Origin: Bacteroides zoogleoformans
GTDB taxonomy: Bacteria; Bacteroidota; Bacteroidia; Bacteroidales; Bacteroidaceae
Assembly: GCF_002998435.1 (NCBI RefSeq)
Contig: NZ_CP027231.1
Span: 434,001 to 498,000, forward strand
Direction: 5' to 3'
DNA: 64,000 nucleotides
Part shown: positions 1 to 10,314 of the stretch, piece after piece
Position numbering within the stretch: position 1 is the stretch's first letter
Layout of the letters: each line of letters begins with the position of its first letter
The notes under the pieces: model-generated
Database searches by the model: none
What the model saw: the letters and a program-made list of their open reading frames with translations, nothing else
Told to the model about the DNA's origin: nothing
Position numbers and translations under genes: made by a program

Positions 1-1066
1 CATCATGAAACTCTTTCTTAATATAAGATTGTTGCCGTTCGTTAGCTCCCTCTATAAATATTTTTCGAAAGCGGAACTGAGGCAGGTTGCTCCTGAAAAC
101 CAAACGCCGGAGGCGTACATTATCCATATTCACCCTACGGTTAATGCGACTTCTGATGGAATCCATCATATTCAACGCCCGATTGTAGCCTATGTCATGC
201 AACTCCTGCAAGCGGTCAAAATCCAACAGATTCACGTCATCGTACTTGAAAGTCATCACAATGCCTAACGAATCGGGGATAGTATAGTCGGTTTTTTGCA
301 TTATCATATTTTCCAACTGGCTCATCAAATCATTTTCCTCCGGCTTTCCCGGGTTGCCGGCTACTACACTGCCTATAATTACATCCGGATGAAAATCTTC
401 GCGCATCACGTCGGTGGGGAAATTATTATAGATCCCCCCGTCATAAGCAAGTACACCGTCTATCTCTATCGGCTTGAAAACAAAAGGGAAACTCATGGAA
501 GCACGCACGGCGTCTCCCAAATCACCTTTACTCAGCACCAAAGGCTTTTTATTGTATACATCGGAAGCTATACAACGAAATGGTACAAATAATTTATTGA
601 AATTGCCTTTGCAAGTCGCTGTAGCGCGTGCAAACAATTCTACAAAAACCAAATTCATCTGTACCGGATTGACCATACTTGTGGGAAGTATCTGCGGCTT
701 TACCTTCAGAGAATCCCTGAATGAGAAACGAATATTGAAAAACTCCGGCGAAAGACGATTCTTCTTAAAATAATATTCGTATTTGGACTCTACCTTACCT
801 GAATACCAACGCTTGAAATCGGGCGAACGCAACAAAGACTCCATATCGTCAGGAGAATACCCCATAGCATACAAAGATCCGATAATGGCCCCCATAGACG
901 TTCCGGTTATATAATCAATGGGGATATTGTTCTCTTCCAAAGCGCGGATGATGCCTATATGAGTCATGCCTTTTGCTCCGCCACCACTCAATACAAGCCC
1001 CACTTTCTGGGCTTGCGCCATAAGGATACATAAAAGAAACGAGAAAAATAATAAAAATCTTTTCAT
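1..1066 (-). CDS. Patatin-like phospholipase, surface antigen type (3' end outside window)
   Basis: Predicted secreted or outer-membrane serine lipase of the RssA/PlpD patatin family; lipid substrate unknown. After a signal peptide (MKRFLLFFSFLL..AQA) come the oxyanion loop GGGAKG, the nucleophile elbow GTSMG and the catalytic DGG, so the Ser-Asp dyad is intact. About 350 residues are visible. The last ones (RKIFIEGANERQQSYIKKEF) look like the start of a POTRA domain, so the full gene probably continues into a BamA-like barrel; this is inference because the gene runs off the left edge. An in-frame ATG two codons upstream (1072) is an equal start candidate. It lies downstream of htpG on the same strand, 170 bases away. 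Confidence 0.9.
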   Translation of the reverse strand, partial: MKRFLLFFSFLLCILMAQAQKVGLVLSGGGAKGMTHIGIIRALEENNIPIDYITGTSMGAIIGSLYAMGYSPDDMESLLRSPDFKRWYSGKVESKYEYYFKKNRLSPEFFNIRFSFRDSLKVKPQILPTSMVNPVQMNLVFVELFARATATCKGNFNKLFVPFRCIASDVYNKKPLVLSKGDLGDAVRASMSFPFVFKPIEIDGVLAYDGGIYNNFPTDVMREDFHPDVIIGSVVAGNPGKPEENDLMSQLENMIMQKTDYTIPDSLGIVMTFKYDDVNLLDFDRLQELHDIGYNRALNMMDSIRSRINRRVNMDNVRLRRLVFRSNLPQFRFRKIFIEGANERQQSYIKKEFHD

Positions 1067-1176
1067 GGCCATACTAGTCCGATTAAGACAAATATTGATG
1101 CTCCAAATATAAAAAATAGTTTCCAAAAATGCGGTATCCGACGAAAAAAACATCCTGAAACCCATAAAAACGGAAC

Positions 1177-1193
1177 AAGGGCATTACGCCCTT
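1177..1193 (-). terminator. Possible weak terminator hairpin after htpG
   Basis: A 6-bp stem AAGGGC/GCCCTT with a 5-base loop lies between htpG and the patatin gene. On the minus strand it is followed only by a broken T-rich run, so it may be a weak terminator or have no role. Confidence 0.3.
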
Positions 1194-1235
1194 TTCAAAG
1201 TCGTAATACCCTCGCCATAAATAAGCAATGAAAGA

Positions 1236-3284
1236 TTATTTAATTAATTCAATGCTTCTCTTGACAAAATTGTTCAAAGCTTCACCTTTCAGCATTCCAT
1301 TCTGCAGCAATGCTAAATCTATCAACTGACGAACCACCTTGTTCTTGGTAGCATAAGTGGCATAAACCTCTTCTTTCCGTGTTTTCAGCTCATTCCATTT
1401 CTTATCCAGCCCGGCAGTTTCTTCTTTTTCGGCCGTTGTAATATCCTCGTCTTTCTTGCCTTCTTGTTGTTTTTTCAATTCATTACGCTGTTTGTCAACA
1501 TCATCCATTTCTTTTTGAATAGAGACTATAAGCGAGTCGCATTCCTTGGTTTCATCAGCTACGACCTCTTTCACCAACTCATGATCTGCATTCAGTATTA
1601 GGCTATACATATCAGGCATTTCGCCATAAAACCTCATCCCTGCTTGAATATTAGCCATTTCCTTCATGCGACGCATATACTCGCTCTGAGTAATCATTAC
1701 CGGGAAAGCACGTTCTCCCAAAGATTGGGTCATGACGTTGAACTCCGTTTTTTCAATTTTAGGCAACTGACTCTTGAAGATGACGGAGAGAGCTTCTTGT
1801 TTATCTGCTTCCAACGGTTCATGTCTCTTGTCTTCTTTAAGAATCAAATTATCAACCACATCACTATCTACACGAGTAAAACGAGTCTTCTCAAGCTTCT
1901 GCTCCAGCATACTTACCACAGCAATATCCAGTTGGCCATCCATCAACAGCACATTATATCCCTTATTTTTGGCAGACTCGATGTAGCTATATTGCTCTTC
2001 CTTATTGTTGGCATACAGATAAATCAGGTTGCCGTCTTTATCCGTCTGATTGTCTTTAACCAAAGTCTTATACTCCTCAAAAGTATAGCACCTACCGTCG
2101 GTATCGTTGAAAAGGGAGAAGTCTTTTGCTCTGTCATAGAAATCTTCTTGCGTAAGCATTCCATAATTGATGAAGATCTTCAAGTCGTTCCACTTTTCTT
2201 CAAACTGTTTGCGGTCATTCTTAAATATGGATTGTAAACGGTCAGACACTTTTTTAGTGATGTATGTAGATATTTTCTTCACATTGACATCGCTTTGCAG
2301 ATAGGAGCGAGACACATTTAAAGGGATATCAGGTGAGTCGAGTACCCCATGTAGTAGGGTTAGGAAGTCAGGAACAATACCTTCTATAGAGTCCGTCACA
2401 TATACTTGGTTGCAATAGAGCTGAATCTTATTCTTGTTCAATTCAATATTGCTCTTCACTTTTGGGAAATACAGAATACCGGTAAGATGGAACGGGTAAT
2501 CTACATTCAGATGAATCCAGAATAATGGCTCGTCAGACATTGGATATAGATTGCGATAGAAGTCCTTGTAGTCTTCATCTTTCAGTTCGCTGGGTTTGAG
2601 TGTCCACAGCGGACTTGTATTATTAACAATGTTGTCTTCGGTTGTTTCAACTTGCTTGCCGTCTTTCCACTCCTTTTTCTTACCAAATGCAACCGGAATA
2701 GGAAGAAAACTGCAATATTTACTCAGCAAAGAAGAGATTCGTGTTTCTTCAAGAAACTCTTTACAATCATCGTCGATATAAAGGATGATATCCGTACCGC
2801 GCTCTACCTTATCAGCATCTTCAATCATGAATTCAGGACTGCCGTCGCAGGTCCACTTCACAGCCTGAGCACCTTCTTGATAAGATTTAGTAACAATTTC
2901 AACCTTTTTGGCCACCATAAAAGCCGAATAAAATCCTAATCCGAAATGACCAATAATGGCATTTGCGTCATTTTTGTATTTCTCCAAAAAGTCATTGGCA
3001 CCGGAAAAGGCTATCTGGTTAATGTATTTATCTATTTCTTCGGCTGTAAGTCCAATGCCACGGTCGGACACGGTAATCGTATCCTTTCCCAATGAAACAT
3101 GCACAGTCAAATCGCCAAGCTCACCTTTGTACTCTCCAATAGCGGAAAGCGTCTTCAACTTTTGCGTGGCATCAACTGCATTGGAAACCAGCTCACGAAG
3201 AAAAATTTCATGATCACTATACAAGAACTTTTTAATAACAGGGAAGATATTTTCGGTAGTTACCCCTATATTTCCTTTTTTCAT
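1236..3284 (-). CDS. htpG: Molecular chaperone HtpG (Hsp90)
   Basis: Cytosolic ATP-dependent Hsp90 chaperone, 682 aa, within the range of Bacteroidetes HtpG. The N-terminal GHKL ATPase domain shows FLRELVSNAVDA, the DRGIGL box and GHFGLGFYSAFMV; the middle domain carries the NVSRSYLQ segment with its ATP-hydrolysis arginine; the C-terminal dimerisation domain follows an acidic/basic linker (about residues 590-640). It starts at MKKGNIGVTTENIFPV, the usual N-terminus. It lies 113 bases downstream of clpC on the same strand with a terminator-like hairpin between them, so the two stress genes may be transcribed separately. Confidence 0.98.
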   Translation of the reverse strand: MKKGNIGVTTENIFPVIKKFLYSDHEIFLRELVSNAVDATQKLKTLSAIGEYKGELGDLTVHVSLGKDTITVSDRGIGLTAEEIDKYINQIAFSGANDFLEKYKNDANAIIGHFGLGFYSAFMVAKKVEIVTKSYQEGAQAVKWTCDGSPEFMIEDADKVERGTDIILYIDDDCKEFLEETRISSLLSKYCSFLPIPVAFGKKKEWKDGKQVETTEDNIVNNTSPLWTLKPSELKDEDYKDFYRNLYPMSDEPLFWIHLNVDYPFHLTGILYFPKVKSNIELNKNKIQLYCNQVYVTDSIEGIVPDFLTLLHGVLDSPDIPLNVSRSYLQSDVNVKKISTYITKKVSDRLQSIFKNDRKQFEEKWNDLKIFINYGMLTQEDFYDRAKDFSLFNDTDGRCYTFEEYKTLVKDNQTDKDGNLIYLYANNKEEQYSYIESAKNKGYNVLLMDGQLDIAVVSMLEQKLEKTRFTRVDSDVVDNLILKEDKRHEPLEADKQEALSVIFKSQLPKIEKTEFNVMTQSLGERAFPVMITQSEYMRRMKEMANIQAGMRFYGEMPDMYSLILNADHELVKEVVADETKECDSLIVSIQKEMDDVDKQRNELKKQQEGKKDEDITTAEKEETAGLDKKWNELKTRKEEVYATYATKNKVVRQLIDLALLQNGMLKGEALNNFVKRSIELIK

Positions 3285-3340
3285 ACTGATAAATTATATT
3301 TTGAGGTTTTATGTTTTTATCGTTTTGGCAGAGTTGAGAC

Positions 3341-3374
3341 AAAAAAAATGCCAGCCTCTAAAGACTGACATTTT
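3341..3374 (-). terminator. Intrinsic terminator of clpC
   Basis: Read on the minus strand, a 10-bp stem AAAATGTCAG/CTGGCATTTT (one G-U pair) with a 10-base loop runs into a tract of eight T. It sits 24 bases past the clpC stop codon. Confidence 0.7.
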
Positions 3375-3397
3375 GTCGGTCGCCATTCAATAGTAAC

Positions 3398-5932
3398 CTA
3401 TGCTTTCTTGATACTCAATGCGTCTTTTTCCACATTTACAGAAACATTTACCGTATCTCCGGGTCGTAAACCGGCAGAAACGATCAGCTCGGACAGTCCA
3501 TCCTCCAAATAACTTTGGATAGCACGTTTCAACGGACGTGCTCCGAATTGGGCATCATAGCCTTTCGAGGCAAGGAACTTCTTAGCGTCCTCATTTACCA
3601 TCAATTTATAACCGATTGTTTCAATCCGCTCATACAAGCCCTTCAGTTCAATATCCACTATTTGGGTTATGGCTTCCAATGAAAGCTGGTCAAAAGTGAT
3701 GATTTCATCCAGACGATTCAGAAACTCCGGAGCAAAAGTTTTATTTAAAGCTTTCTGTATCACACTACGAGAATACTCACTGTCGTTCATACGGTTTTGC
3801 GCAGTAAAACCAACACCTCGGCCGAACTCCTTTAATTGGCGCGTGCCGATGTTAGAAGTCATGATGATCACGGTATTCTTAAAATCAACGGTTCTGCCAT
3901 AATTGTCAGTCAAACGCCCCTCATCCAATACTTGCAACAAGATATTGAATACATCCGAATGCGCTTTCTCTATTTCGTCCAACAAAACAATAGAATATGG
4001 CTTACGCCGCACCTTTTCAGTCAATTGTCCACCTTCTTCATATCCTACGTAGCCCGGAGCCGCCCCAATCATGCGAGATACGGTATATTTCTCCATGTAT
4101 TCACTCATGTCGATGCGTATCAAAGCGTCGGTAGAACCAAACATATATTTGGCCAACTGTTTGGCCAAATGAGTTTTTCCAACTCCCGTAGGTCCAAGGA
4201 ACATGAATGTCCCGATAGGACGGTTAGGGTCTTTCAAGCCTACGCGACTACGCAAAATGGCCTTGGTAAGCTTCTCAATAGCTTCATCTTGAGCGATCAC
4301 TTTCGACTGCAATTCCTCCTTCATGTTTGCCAGTTTAAGTCCCTCATCCTGCGCCATACGCTGCACAGGCACACCCGACATCATGGAAATGACATTCGCA
4401 ACCTCCTCTTCTCCCACCACTTTCCGATCATCTTTTAAGCGGGCTTCCCATTCAGCCTTCATCTCATCTAAGCGGACAGAAAGTTCTTTTTCACGGTCAC
4501 GATAACTTGCCGCCAATTCAAAATTCTGTGATTTCACAGCTTCGGCTTTCAGATTACGCGCTTTTTCAATCAGCTCCTCTTGTTCCTCCATTTCTTTGGG
4601 AACATTGATATTCATCAGATGCATACGCGAACCGGCTTCATCCATGCCATCAATCGCCTTATCAGGAAAATTACGATCGGTGATATAGCGTCCCGACAAT
4701 TTGACACAAGCCTCCAATGCTTCTTCTGTATAAGTCACGTTATGATGATCTTCATATTTGTTCTTGATGTTTTTCAATATTTGCAAGGTCTCTTCTGCTG
4801 TCGTAGGCTCAACGACCACTTTTTGAAAACGACGCTCCAAAGCACCGTCTTTTTCAATGTTCTTTCTATATTCATCAAGCGTAGTTGCTCCGATACATTG
4901 AATTTCGCCACGTGCCAAAGCCGGCTTCAACATGTTGGCCGCATCCATGGAACCGGCAGCCGCACCGGCTCCCACAATTGTATGGATTTCATCAATAAAC
5001 AGAATAACATCCGGATTCTTCTGCAATTCATTGATAATGGAGCGAAGACGCTCTTCGAACTGACCTCGATATTTTGTTCCGGCCACTACCGAAGCCATAT
5101 CAAGCATTACCACACGTTTATCAAACAAGATACGCGACACTTTCTTTTGGACAATACGCAAAGCCAAGCCTTCCACAATGGCAGATTTCCCCACACCCGG
5201 TTCACCGATAAGTACGGGATTATTCTTTTTACGGCGACTCAGAATCTGAGCCAAACGCTCAATTTCACGCTCACGCCCCACAACCGGATCCAACTTGCCT
5301 TCTTCGGCAGCTTTGGTCATATCTACGCCAAAGTTATCCAGTGCAGGAGTATTGTTGGATGATTTTCCGGAGGTAGTCTGAGCTATTGACGAGGATGAGC
5401 TTCCCATACCATGAGATTCACGAGAAAAACTCATATCATCTTCATCATCTTCATCTTCATCATCTTGAGGAATCCCCATTCCCGCATTCGTATTGGGCGA
5501 TTTCATCGAAACCTGCTCAAATACAATTTGATAATCCACCTTTTCCTCTTTCAATATAGCGGCAGCTAAATTATCGTCATCTTTTAGGATAGCCAATAGG
5601 ACATGCTCTGAATCTGCCGCCGCACTTTTCAGCAGACGGGCTTCCAGCATGCACATTTTTAAAATTTTAGTAGTCTTAGAAGTCAGGAAAATGTTTCCAT
5701 CAGGTGGAATACTATATTCATCAACATCTTTCAGTATGTTATCCAAAGTTCTCTTCATCCTTTGCAAGTTTACATCCAATCTGATTAAAATCTCAATAGC
5801 CTTTCCTCCTCCGTCTCGCATCATGCCAAGTAGAAGATGCTCCGGAGCAATATATCCATTTTTCAGACGATTAGCTTCCTCCCTACTATAAGTAATAATA
5901 TCAGAAACTCTTTGTGAAAATTGATTGTCCAT
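3398..5932 (-). CDS. clpC: ATP-dependent Clp protease ATPase subunit ClpC
   Basis: Hsp100 AAA+ unfoldase expected to feed substrates to ClpP; 844 aa. Order of domains: double Clp_N repeat (about 1-150), an acidic Ser-rich linker (about 150-190), AAA module 1 with Walker A GEPGVGKS and Walker B VILFIDEIHT, a UVR-like coiled middle segment (about 410-490), AAA module 2 with Walker A GPTGVGKT and VLLDEIEKA, and a C-terminal D2-small domain. The UVR-type middle region distinguishes ClpC from ClpA and ClpB. No mcsA/mcsB/ctsR neighbours are seen, unlike Firmicutes clpC operons. It is divergent from gyrA, with a TATATTTG -7 box 30-40 bases upstream. Confidence 0.96.
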   Translation of the reverse strand: MDNQFSQRVSDIITYSREEANRLKNGYIAPEHLLLGMMRDGGGKAIEILIRLDVNLQRMKRTLDNILKDVDEYSIPPDGNIFLTSKTTKILKMCMLEARLLKSAAADSEHVLLAILKDDDNLAAAILKEEKVDYQIVFEQVSMKSPNTNAGMGIPQDDEDEDDEDDMSFSRESHGMGSSSSSIAQTTSGKSSNNTPALDNFGVDMTKAAEEGKLDPVVGREREIERLAQILSRRKKNNPVLIGEPGVGKSAIVEGLALRIVQKKVSRILFDKRVVMLDMASVVAGTKYRGQFEERLRSIINELQKNPDVILFIDEIHTIVGAGAAAGSMDAANMLKPALARGEIQCIGATTLDEYRKNIEKDGALERRFQKVVVEPTTAEETLQILKNIKNKYEDHHNVTYTEEALEACVKLSGRYITDRNFPDKAIDGMDEAGSRMHLMNINVPKEMEEQEELIEKARNLKAEAVKSQNFELAASYRDREKELSVRLDEMKAEWEARLKDDRKVVGEEEVANVISMMSGVPVQRMAQDEGLKLANMKEELQSKVIAQDEAIEKLTKAILRSRVGLKDPNRPIGTFMFLGPTGVGKTHLAKQLAKYMFGSTDALIRIDMSEYMEKYTVSRMIGAAPGYVGYEEGGQLTEKVRRKPYSIVLLDEIEKAHSDVFNILLQVLDEGRLTDNYGRTVDFKNTVIIMTSNIGTRQLKEFGRGVGFTAQNRMNDSEYSRSVIQKALNKTFAPEFLNRLDEIITFDQLSLEAITQIVDIELKGLYERIETIGYKLMVNEDAKKFLASKGYDAQFGARPLKRAIQSYLEDGLSELIVSAGLRPGDTVNVSVNVEKDALSIKKA

Positions 5933-5963
5933 ATTCTATAATTCTTCTCTATAAATATTACCA

Positions 5964-5971
5964 CAAATATA
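5964..5971 (-). promoter_or_regulatory. -7 box of clpC promoter
   Basis: TATATTTG on the minus strand matches the Bacteroides sigma-ABfr -7 consensus TAnnTTTG. No convincing -33 TTTG lies at the expected distance. Confidence 0.5.
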
Positions 5972-6253
5972 CGTATTTATTATCTTTCAACGTATCATTC
6001 GATTACCTAATTTAACGATATACAAATCTCGTGCCACGATTTATCAGATAAACCATATCATTTACACCTTGATTATTATTAAAGACAGCTTAATCTTCAT
6101 CCGGAGTAAATCCATGCCCACACTTATAACGAACAGTAAGCACGCACTTTAAAGGAAGACAGATCGGCATGAGAATACAAACAGACAACTAATCCTGAAC
6201 GTGTGAAACAAATCTGTTTAGTAAATGTTTCCAAAAGTTTTTGTTCATAAACT

Positions 6254-6283
6254 TTTGTATGTTATAAAAAAGCAGTACTTTAG
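6254..6283 (+). promoter_or_regulatory. Probable gyrA promoter
   Basis: TTTG (6254-6257) and TACTTTAG (6276-6283) are separated by 18 bases, close to the Bacteroides -33/-7 arrangement. The -7 box differs from TAnnTTTG at one position. The gyrA start codon is 47 bases downstream. Confidence 0.5.
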
Positions 6284-6330
6284 CATGGTTTTTCACGAAC
6301 TCGAAAATGTGTAATTAATAATCTTCTTAA

Positions 6331-8853
6331 ATGCTTGAACAAGACAGAATTATAAAGATTAACATCGAGGAGGAAATGAAGTCATCATACATTGACTACT
6401 CCATGTCAGTCATTGTTTCGCGTGCCCTTCCGGATGTTAGAGATGGTTTTAAACCCGTTCACCGAAGAATTCTTTTCGGGATGATGGGATTAGGAAATAC
6501 TTCAGATAAACCTTATAAGAAATCAGCCAGAGTTGTTGGCGAAGTGCTGGGTAAATACCACCCCCATGGTGATTCATCCGTCTATGGTGCCTTAGTCCGC
6601 ATGGCTCAGCCTTGGGCCATGCGCTACATGTTGGTAGACGGACAGGGCAACTACGGTTCCGTTGACGGCGATAGCGCAGCCGCCATGCGTTATACAGAAT
6701 GCCGTTTGCGCAAAATCGGCGAAGACATGATGACAGATCTTGATAAGGAAACCGTTGATATGCAGAACAATTTCGACGACTCTTTGCAAGAGCCCACAGT
6801 TATGCCGACCCGTATTCCAAACCTTTTGGTGAACGGAGCATCAGGAATTGCGGTAGGTATGGCAACCAATATGCCGACTCACAATTTATCCGAGGTAATT
6901 GATGCTTGTATCGCATACATTGAAAACAACGACATTGACATAGAAGAGTTAATGAGCTACGTCAAAGCTCCCGACTTCCCGACCGGCGGATATATATATG
7001 GTATGAGTGGGGTTCGTGAAGCCTATCTCACAGGACGCGGGCGTGTAGTGATGCGTGCCCGGGCGGAAATAGAATCTGGTGCAACACACGATAAAATAGT
7101 CGTAACGGAGATTCCCTATGGCGTGAATAAAGCCGAACTGATAAAGAACATCGCAGATTTGGCCAATGAAAAGAGGATAGAAGGCATTTCTAACGCCAAC
7201 GATGAATCCGACCGTGAAGGTATGCGCATCGTCATTGATGTGAAGCGTGACGCCAATGCAAGCATTGTGCTTAATAAGCTTTATAAAATGACTATGCTGC
7301 AAACATCGTTTGGTGTCAACAATGTAGCATTAGTACACGGACGCCCTCGTATTTTAAATTTAAAAGAACTCATAAAGTTCTTTATCGAGCATAGACATGA
7401 TGTAGTAATTCGTCGTACGCAATATGATCTGCGTAAGGCCAAAGAACGTGCACACATATTGGAAGGCCTGATTATCGCATCTGATAACATCGACGAAGTA
7501 ATAAAAATCATTCGTGCTGCGAAAACCCCTAACGATGCCATAGCAAACTTAATGGAACGCTTCCAATTAAGTGAAATACAATCGCGTGCCATTGTTGAAA
7601 TGCGTTTGCGTCAGCTCACCGGACTGATGCAAGATCAGCTTCATGCGGAATACGAAGAAATCAAAAAGCAAATTGCATATTTGGAGGAGATTCTGGTTAA
7701 TGACGATCTTTGCCGTAAGGTCATCAAAGACGAACTGATTGAAGTAAAAGATAAATATGGGGATGGACGTCGTTCCGAAATCGTCTATTCTTCAGAAGAA
7801 TTCAATCCGGAAGACTTCTACGCAGATGATGAAATGATTATCACAATTTCTCATTTGGGATATATTAAACGTACTCCGTTAAGTGAATTCCGTGCGCAAA
7901 ATCGGGGTGGGGTAGGTTCCAAAGGTACAGAAACCCGTGATGAAGATTTTGTAGAACACATTTATCCTGCCACTATGCATAACACCATGATGTTCTTCAC
8001 ACAAAAAGGCAAATGCTATTGGCTGAAAGTATATGAAATACCGGAAGGAACCAAAAACTCCAAAGGACGTGCCATCCAGAACCTTCTGAATATCGACTCT
8101 GACGATGCGGTGAATGCTTATTTACGTGTTAAGAATCTGAATGACGAAGACTTCATCAACAGTCATTACGTACTTTTCTGTACAAAAAATGGTGTCATCA
8201 AGAAGACATTACTCGAACAATACTCACGTCCTCGTCAAAATGGTGTAAATGCCATTACAATTCGAGAAGACGACCGCGTAATCGAAGTGCGTATGACAAA
8301 CGGAGACAATGAAATAATCATTGCCAATCGTAATGGGCGTGCCATTCGCTTCCACGAAAGTGCAGTGCGTGTCATGGGACGTACCGCCACTGGTGTACGT
8401 GGTATGACATTGGATGAAGACGGGCAAGACGAGGTCGTTGGTATGATATGCATAACAGATCCCGAAACAGAAACGATTATGGTAGTTTCCGAACAAGGAT
8501 ACGGCAAGCGTTCTGATATTGAAGATTATCGCAAAACCAATCGTGGAGGTAAGGGGGTAAAGACAATGAATATTACTGATAAAACCGGAAAATTAGTAAC
8601 GATCAAATCTGTGACCGACGAGAATGATTTGATGATTATTAACAAATCCGGTATCACCATCCGTCTGAAAGTAGCCGATGTGCGTATCATGGGGCGCGCC
8701 ACACAAGGTGTACGCCTTATCAACCTTGAAAAGCGCAACGATGAAATAGGTTCCGTATGTAAGGTTAATTCAGAAAACGAAGAAGAATTCATAGAAGGCG
8801 AGAATCTTCTTGACAATCCGGCCGATGAAATAAATGACGAAATAAAAGAATAG
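6331..8853 (+). CDS. gyrA: DNA gyrase subunit A
   Basis: Breakage-rejoining subunit of the type IIA topoisomerase that introduces negative supercoils; partner is GyrB, not in this window. 840 aa. The winged-helix/tower half carries the catalytic tyrosine (Y121, context AMRYTECRL). The C-terminal half has the beta-pinwheel repeats; the GyrA box is seen as [10 protein letters not shown] near residue 527. The quinolone-resistance region reads [17 protein letters not shown], with Ser82 intact; the residue equivalent to E. coli Asp87 is Gly. The C-terminus is acidic ([15 protein letters not shown]). A TPR gene follows 30 bases later on the same strand and ends in a strong terminator, suggesting co-transcription. 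Confidence 0.98.
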   Translation: MLEQDRIIKINIEEEMKSSYIDYSMSVIVSRALPDVRDGFKPVHRRILFGMMGLGNTSDKPYKKSARVVGEVLGKYHPHGDSSVYGALVRMAQPWAMRYMLVDGQGNYGSVDGDSAAAMRYTECRLRKIGEDMMTDLDKETVDMQNNFDDSLQEPTVMPTRIPNLLVNGASGIAVGMATNMPTHNLSEVIDACIAYIENNDIDIEELMSYVKAPDFPTGGYIYGMSGVREAYLTGRGRVVMRARAEIESGATHDKIVVTEIPYGVNKAELIKNIADLANEKRIEGISNANDESDREGMRIVIDVKRDANASIVLNKLYKMTMLQTSFGVNNVALVHGRPRILNLKELIKFFIEHRHDVVIRRTQYDLRKAKERAHILEGLIIASDNIDEVIKIIRAAKTPNDAIANLMERFQLSEIQSRAIVEMRLRQLTGLMQDQLHAEYEEIKKQIAYLEEILVNDDLCRKVIKDELIEVKDKYGDGRRSEIVYSSEEFNPEDFYADDEMIITISHLGYIKRTPLSEFRAQNRGGVGSKGTETRDEDFVEHIYPATMHNTMMFFTQKGKCYWLKVYEIPEGTKNSKGRAIQNLLNIDSDDAVNAYLRVKNLNDEDFINSHYVLFCTKNGVIKKTLLEQYSRPRQNGVNAITIREDDRVIEVRMTNGDNEIIIANRNGRAIRFHESAVRVMGRTATGVRGMTLDEDGQDEVVGMICITDPETETIMVVSEQGYGKRSDIEDYRKTNRGGKGVKTMNITDKTGKLVTIKSVTDENDLMIINKSGITIRLKVADVRIMGRATQGVRLINLEKRNDEIGSVCKVNSENEEEFIEGENLLDNPADEINDEIKE

Positions 8854-8883
8854 ACATAATATTAATTTAAAATTTCAACAATC

Positions 8884-10128
8884 ATGAAAAGAGTACTATT
8901 TTCAATGGTTTTACTACTTGTCGCAAGCTTTATTTTTGCTCAAGAAAAAATTATAAAGGAAGCCAAGAGTATCGCTAACGAAGTAAAGCCGGACTTTGCC
9001 AAAGCAGAGTCATTGATTAATCAGGCCCTAACCAATCCTGAGACGAAAGACAATGCCGATGCATGGGATGTAGCAGGATTTATCCAAAGACGTAGAAGTG
9101 AAAAGGAAATGGAAAATGCTTATTTAAGAAAGCCTTATGACACGCTTCAAGTATACAACAGCGCATTGAACATGTGCAAATATTACTTTAAATGTGACGA
9201 ATTGGCGCAAATTCCAAACGAGAAAGGTAAAATTAAGAATAAATATAGAAAGGCAAATGCCGCATCTATTTTGGCAGAACGTGGAAATTTAATCAACGGC
9301 GGTATCCAATATTTCAATTCCGCTTCGCAAAAAGAAGGTGCTGCCGCTACAGAAGATAACAAGAAAGCACTTGATTTCTTTGCAACTTACATCAATATAG
9401 CAACAAATCAGATGTTTGAGAAAGAAAATCTACTCCAAACAGATACTGTATTGCCTCAAATAGCTTATTATGCAAGTTTAACTGCAGCTAAGATGGAGGA
9501 TTATCCTAATGTACTGAAATATGCCCCATATGCAAAGAACGACAAAGAAGTTGGGAAATACGCCATGGAGTTTATTTCCACTGCATTAAAAGCCCAAGGT
9601 GATACGATTAATTGGATTGCGTCTTTGAAAGAAGGTATTCAAAAATATCCTGATCATTCTTTCTTCTTTGGACATTTGATTGATTATTATAGCAATAACA
9701 ATAAATATGATGAAGCAATGAAGTTTGCTGATGACATGCTAACTAAAGACCCCAATAACACATTCTATCTATACGTAAAAGGCTATCTTTATCATAATAT
9801 GAAGGACTATGCTAAGGCTATTGAATTCTATACAAAGACAGTAGAAGTAGATCCCAATTACGCAGAAGCATATTCTAATTTAGGTTTAATATATTGCCTG
9901 CAAGCTCAAGATTTCTCTGAAACAGCAACAACAGATGTAAATGATCCCAAATACAAGACTGATCAAGTTACTTTGAAAGCTTTCTACGAAAAAGCAAGAC
10001 CCAACTATGAGAAAGCAAGAGAACTGAAACCTGACCAAAAAGAACTATGGTTGAATGGTTTGTATAGAGTATACTATAACTTGCAACTGGGTTCGGAATT
10101 TGAAGAAATTGAAAAATTGATGCAATAA
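8884..10128 (+). CDS. Secreted tetratricopeptide repeat protein
   Basis: 414-aa TPR protein with a signal peptide (MKRVLFSMVLLLVASFIFAQ), so probably periplasmic. The middle is helical and repetitive; the clearest TPR units lie around residues 255-345 (for example YLYVKGYLYHNMKDYAKAIE and the following AEAYSNLGLIY unit). No catalytic motif is visible; TPRs normally mediate protein-protein contacts, partner unknown. It lies 30 bases behind gyrA and is followed by a long terminator hairpin, so it likely shares the gyrA transcript. Confidence 0.85.
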   Translation: MKRVLFSMVLLLVASFIFAQEKIIKEAKSIANEVKPDFAKAESLINQALTNPETKDNADAWDVAGFIQRRRSEKEMENAYLRKPYDTLQVYNSALNMCKYYFKCDELAQIPNEKGKIKNKYRKANAASILAERGNLINGGIQYFNSASQKEGAAATEDNKKALDFFATYINIATNQMFEKENLLQTDTVLPQIAYYASLTAAKMEDYPNVLKYAPYAKNDKEVGKYAMEFISTALKAQGDTINWIASLKEGIQKYPDHSFFFGHLIDYYSNNNKYDEAMKFADDMLTKDPNNTFYLYVKGYLYHNMKDYAKAIEFYTKTVEVDPNYAEAYSNLGLIYCLQAQDFSETATTDVNDPKYKTDQVTLKAFYEKARPNYEKARELKPDQKELWLNGLYRVYYNLQLGSEFEEIEKLMQ

Positions 10129-10133
10129 TTCAA

Positions 10134-10180
10134 ATAAGCAGGAAGAAAACCACCTTCGCCTTCGTTTTCTTCCTGCTTAT
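10134..10180 (+). terminator. Strong terminator hairpin after the gyrA-TPR unit
   Basis: A perfect 17-bp stem (ATAAGCAGGAAGAAAAC with its complement) and a 13-base loop starts 5 bases after the TPR stop codon. There is no clean T tract after it, so it may work as a stabilising 3' hairpin as well. Confidence 0.7.
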
Positions 10181-10314
10181 CAAAATAATAAGTTTTGATT
10201 TATTACTATATAAAGATTTTTCATGTTTTATATATTAAACATAACATTGATTATAAATAATAAATATTGCAATTATAGAGAGCCCTCTAAACTTATAAGG
10301 TTTAAAAATTTACG

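Larger units (their letters stand above)
5933..6330. other. Divergent clpC-gyrA intergenic region
   Basis: This 398-base AT-rich stretch holds the clpC -7 box and the gyrA promoter. Two short inverted repeats are visible: AAACAGA/TCTGTTT around 6178-6219 and AAAAGTTT/AAACTTTT at 6233-6256, the latter overlapping the gyrA -33 element. No convincing coding region is seen. Confidence 0.6.

Noticed and set aside
6568..6594. A quinolone-resistance change in gyrA
   Set aside because: Ser82 is the sensitive-type residue; the Gly at the E. coli Asp87 position appears to be the normal form in Bacteroides, so no resistance is claimed.
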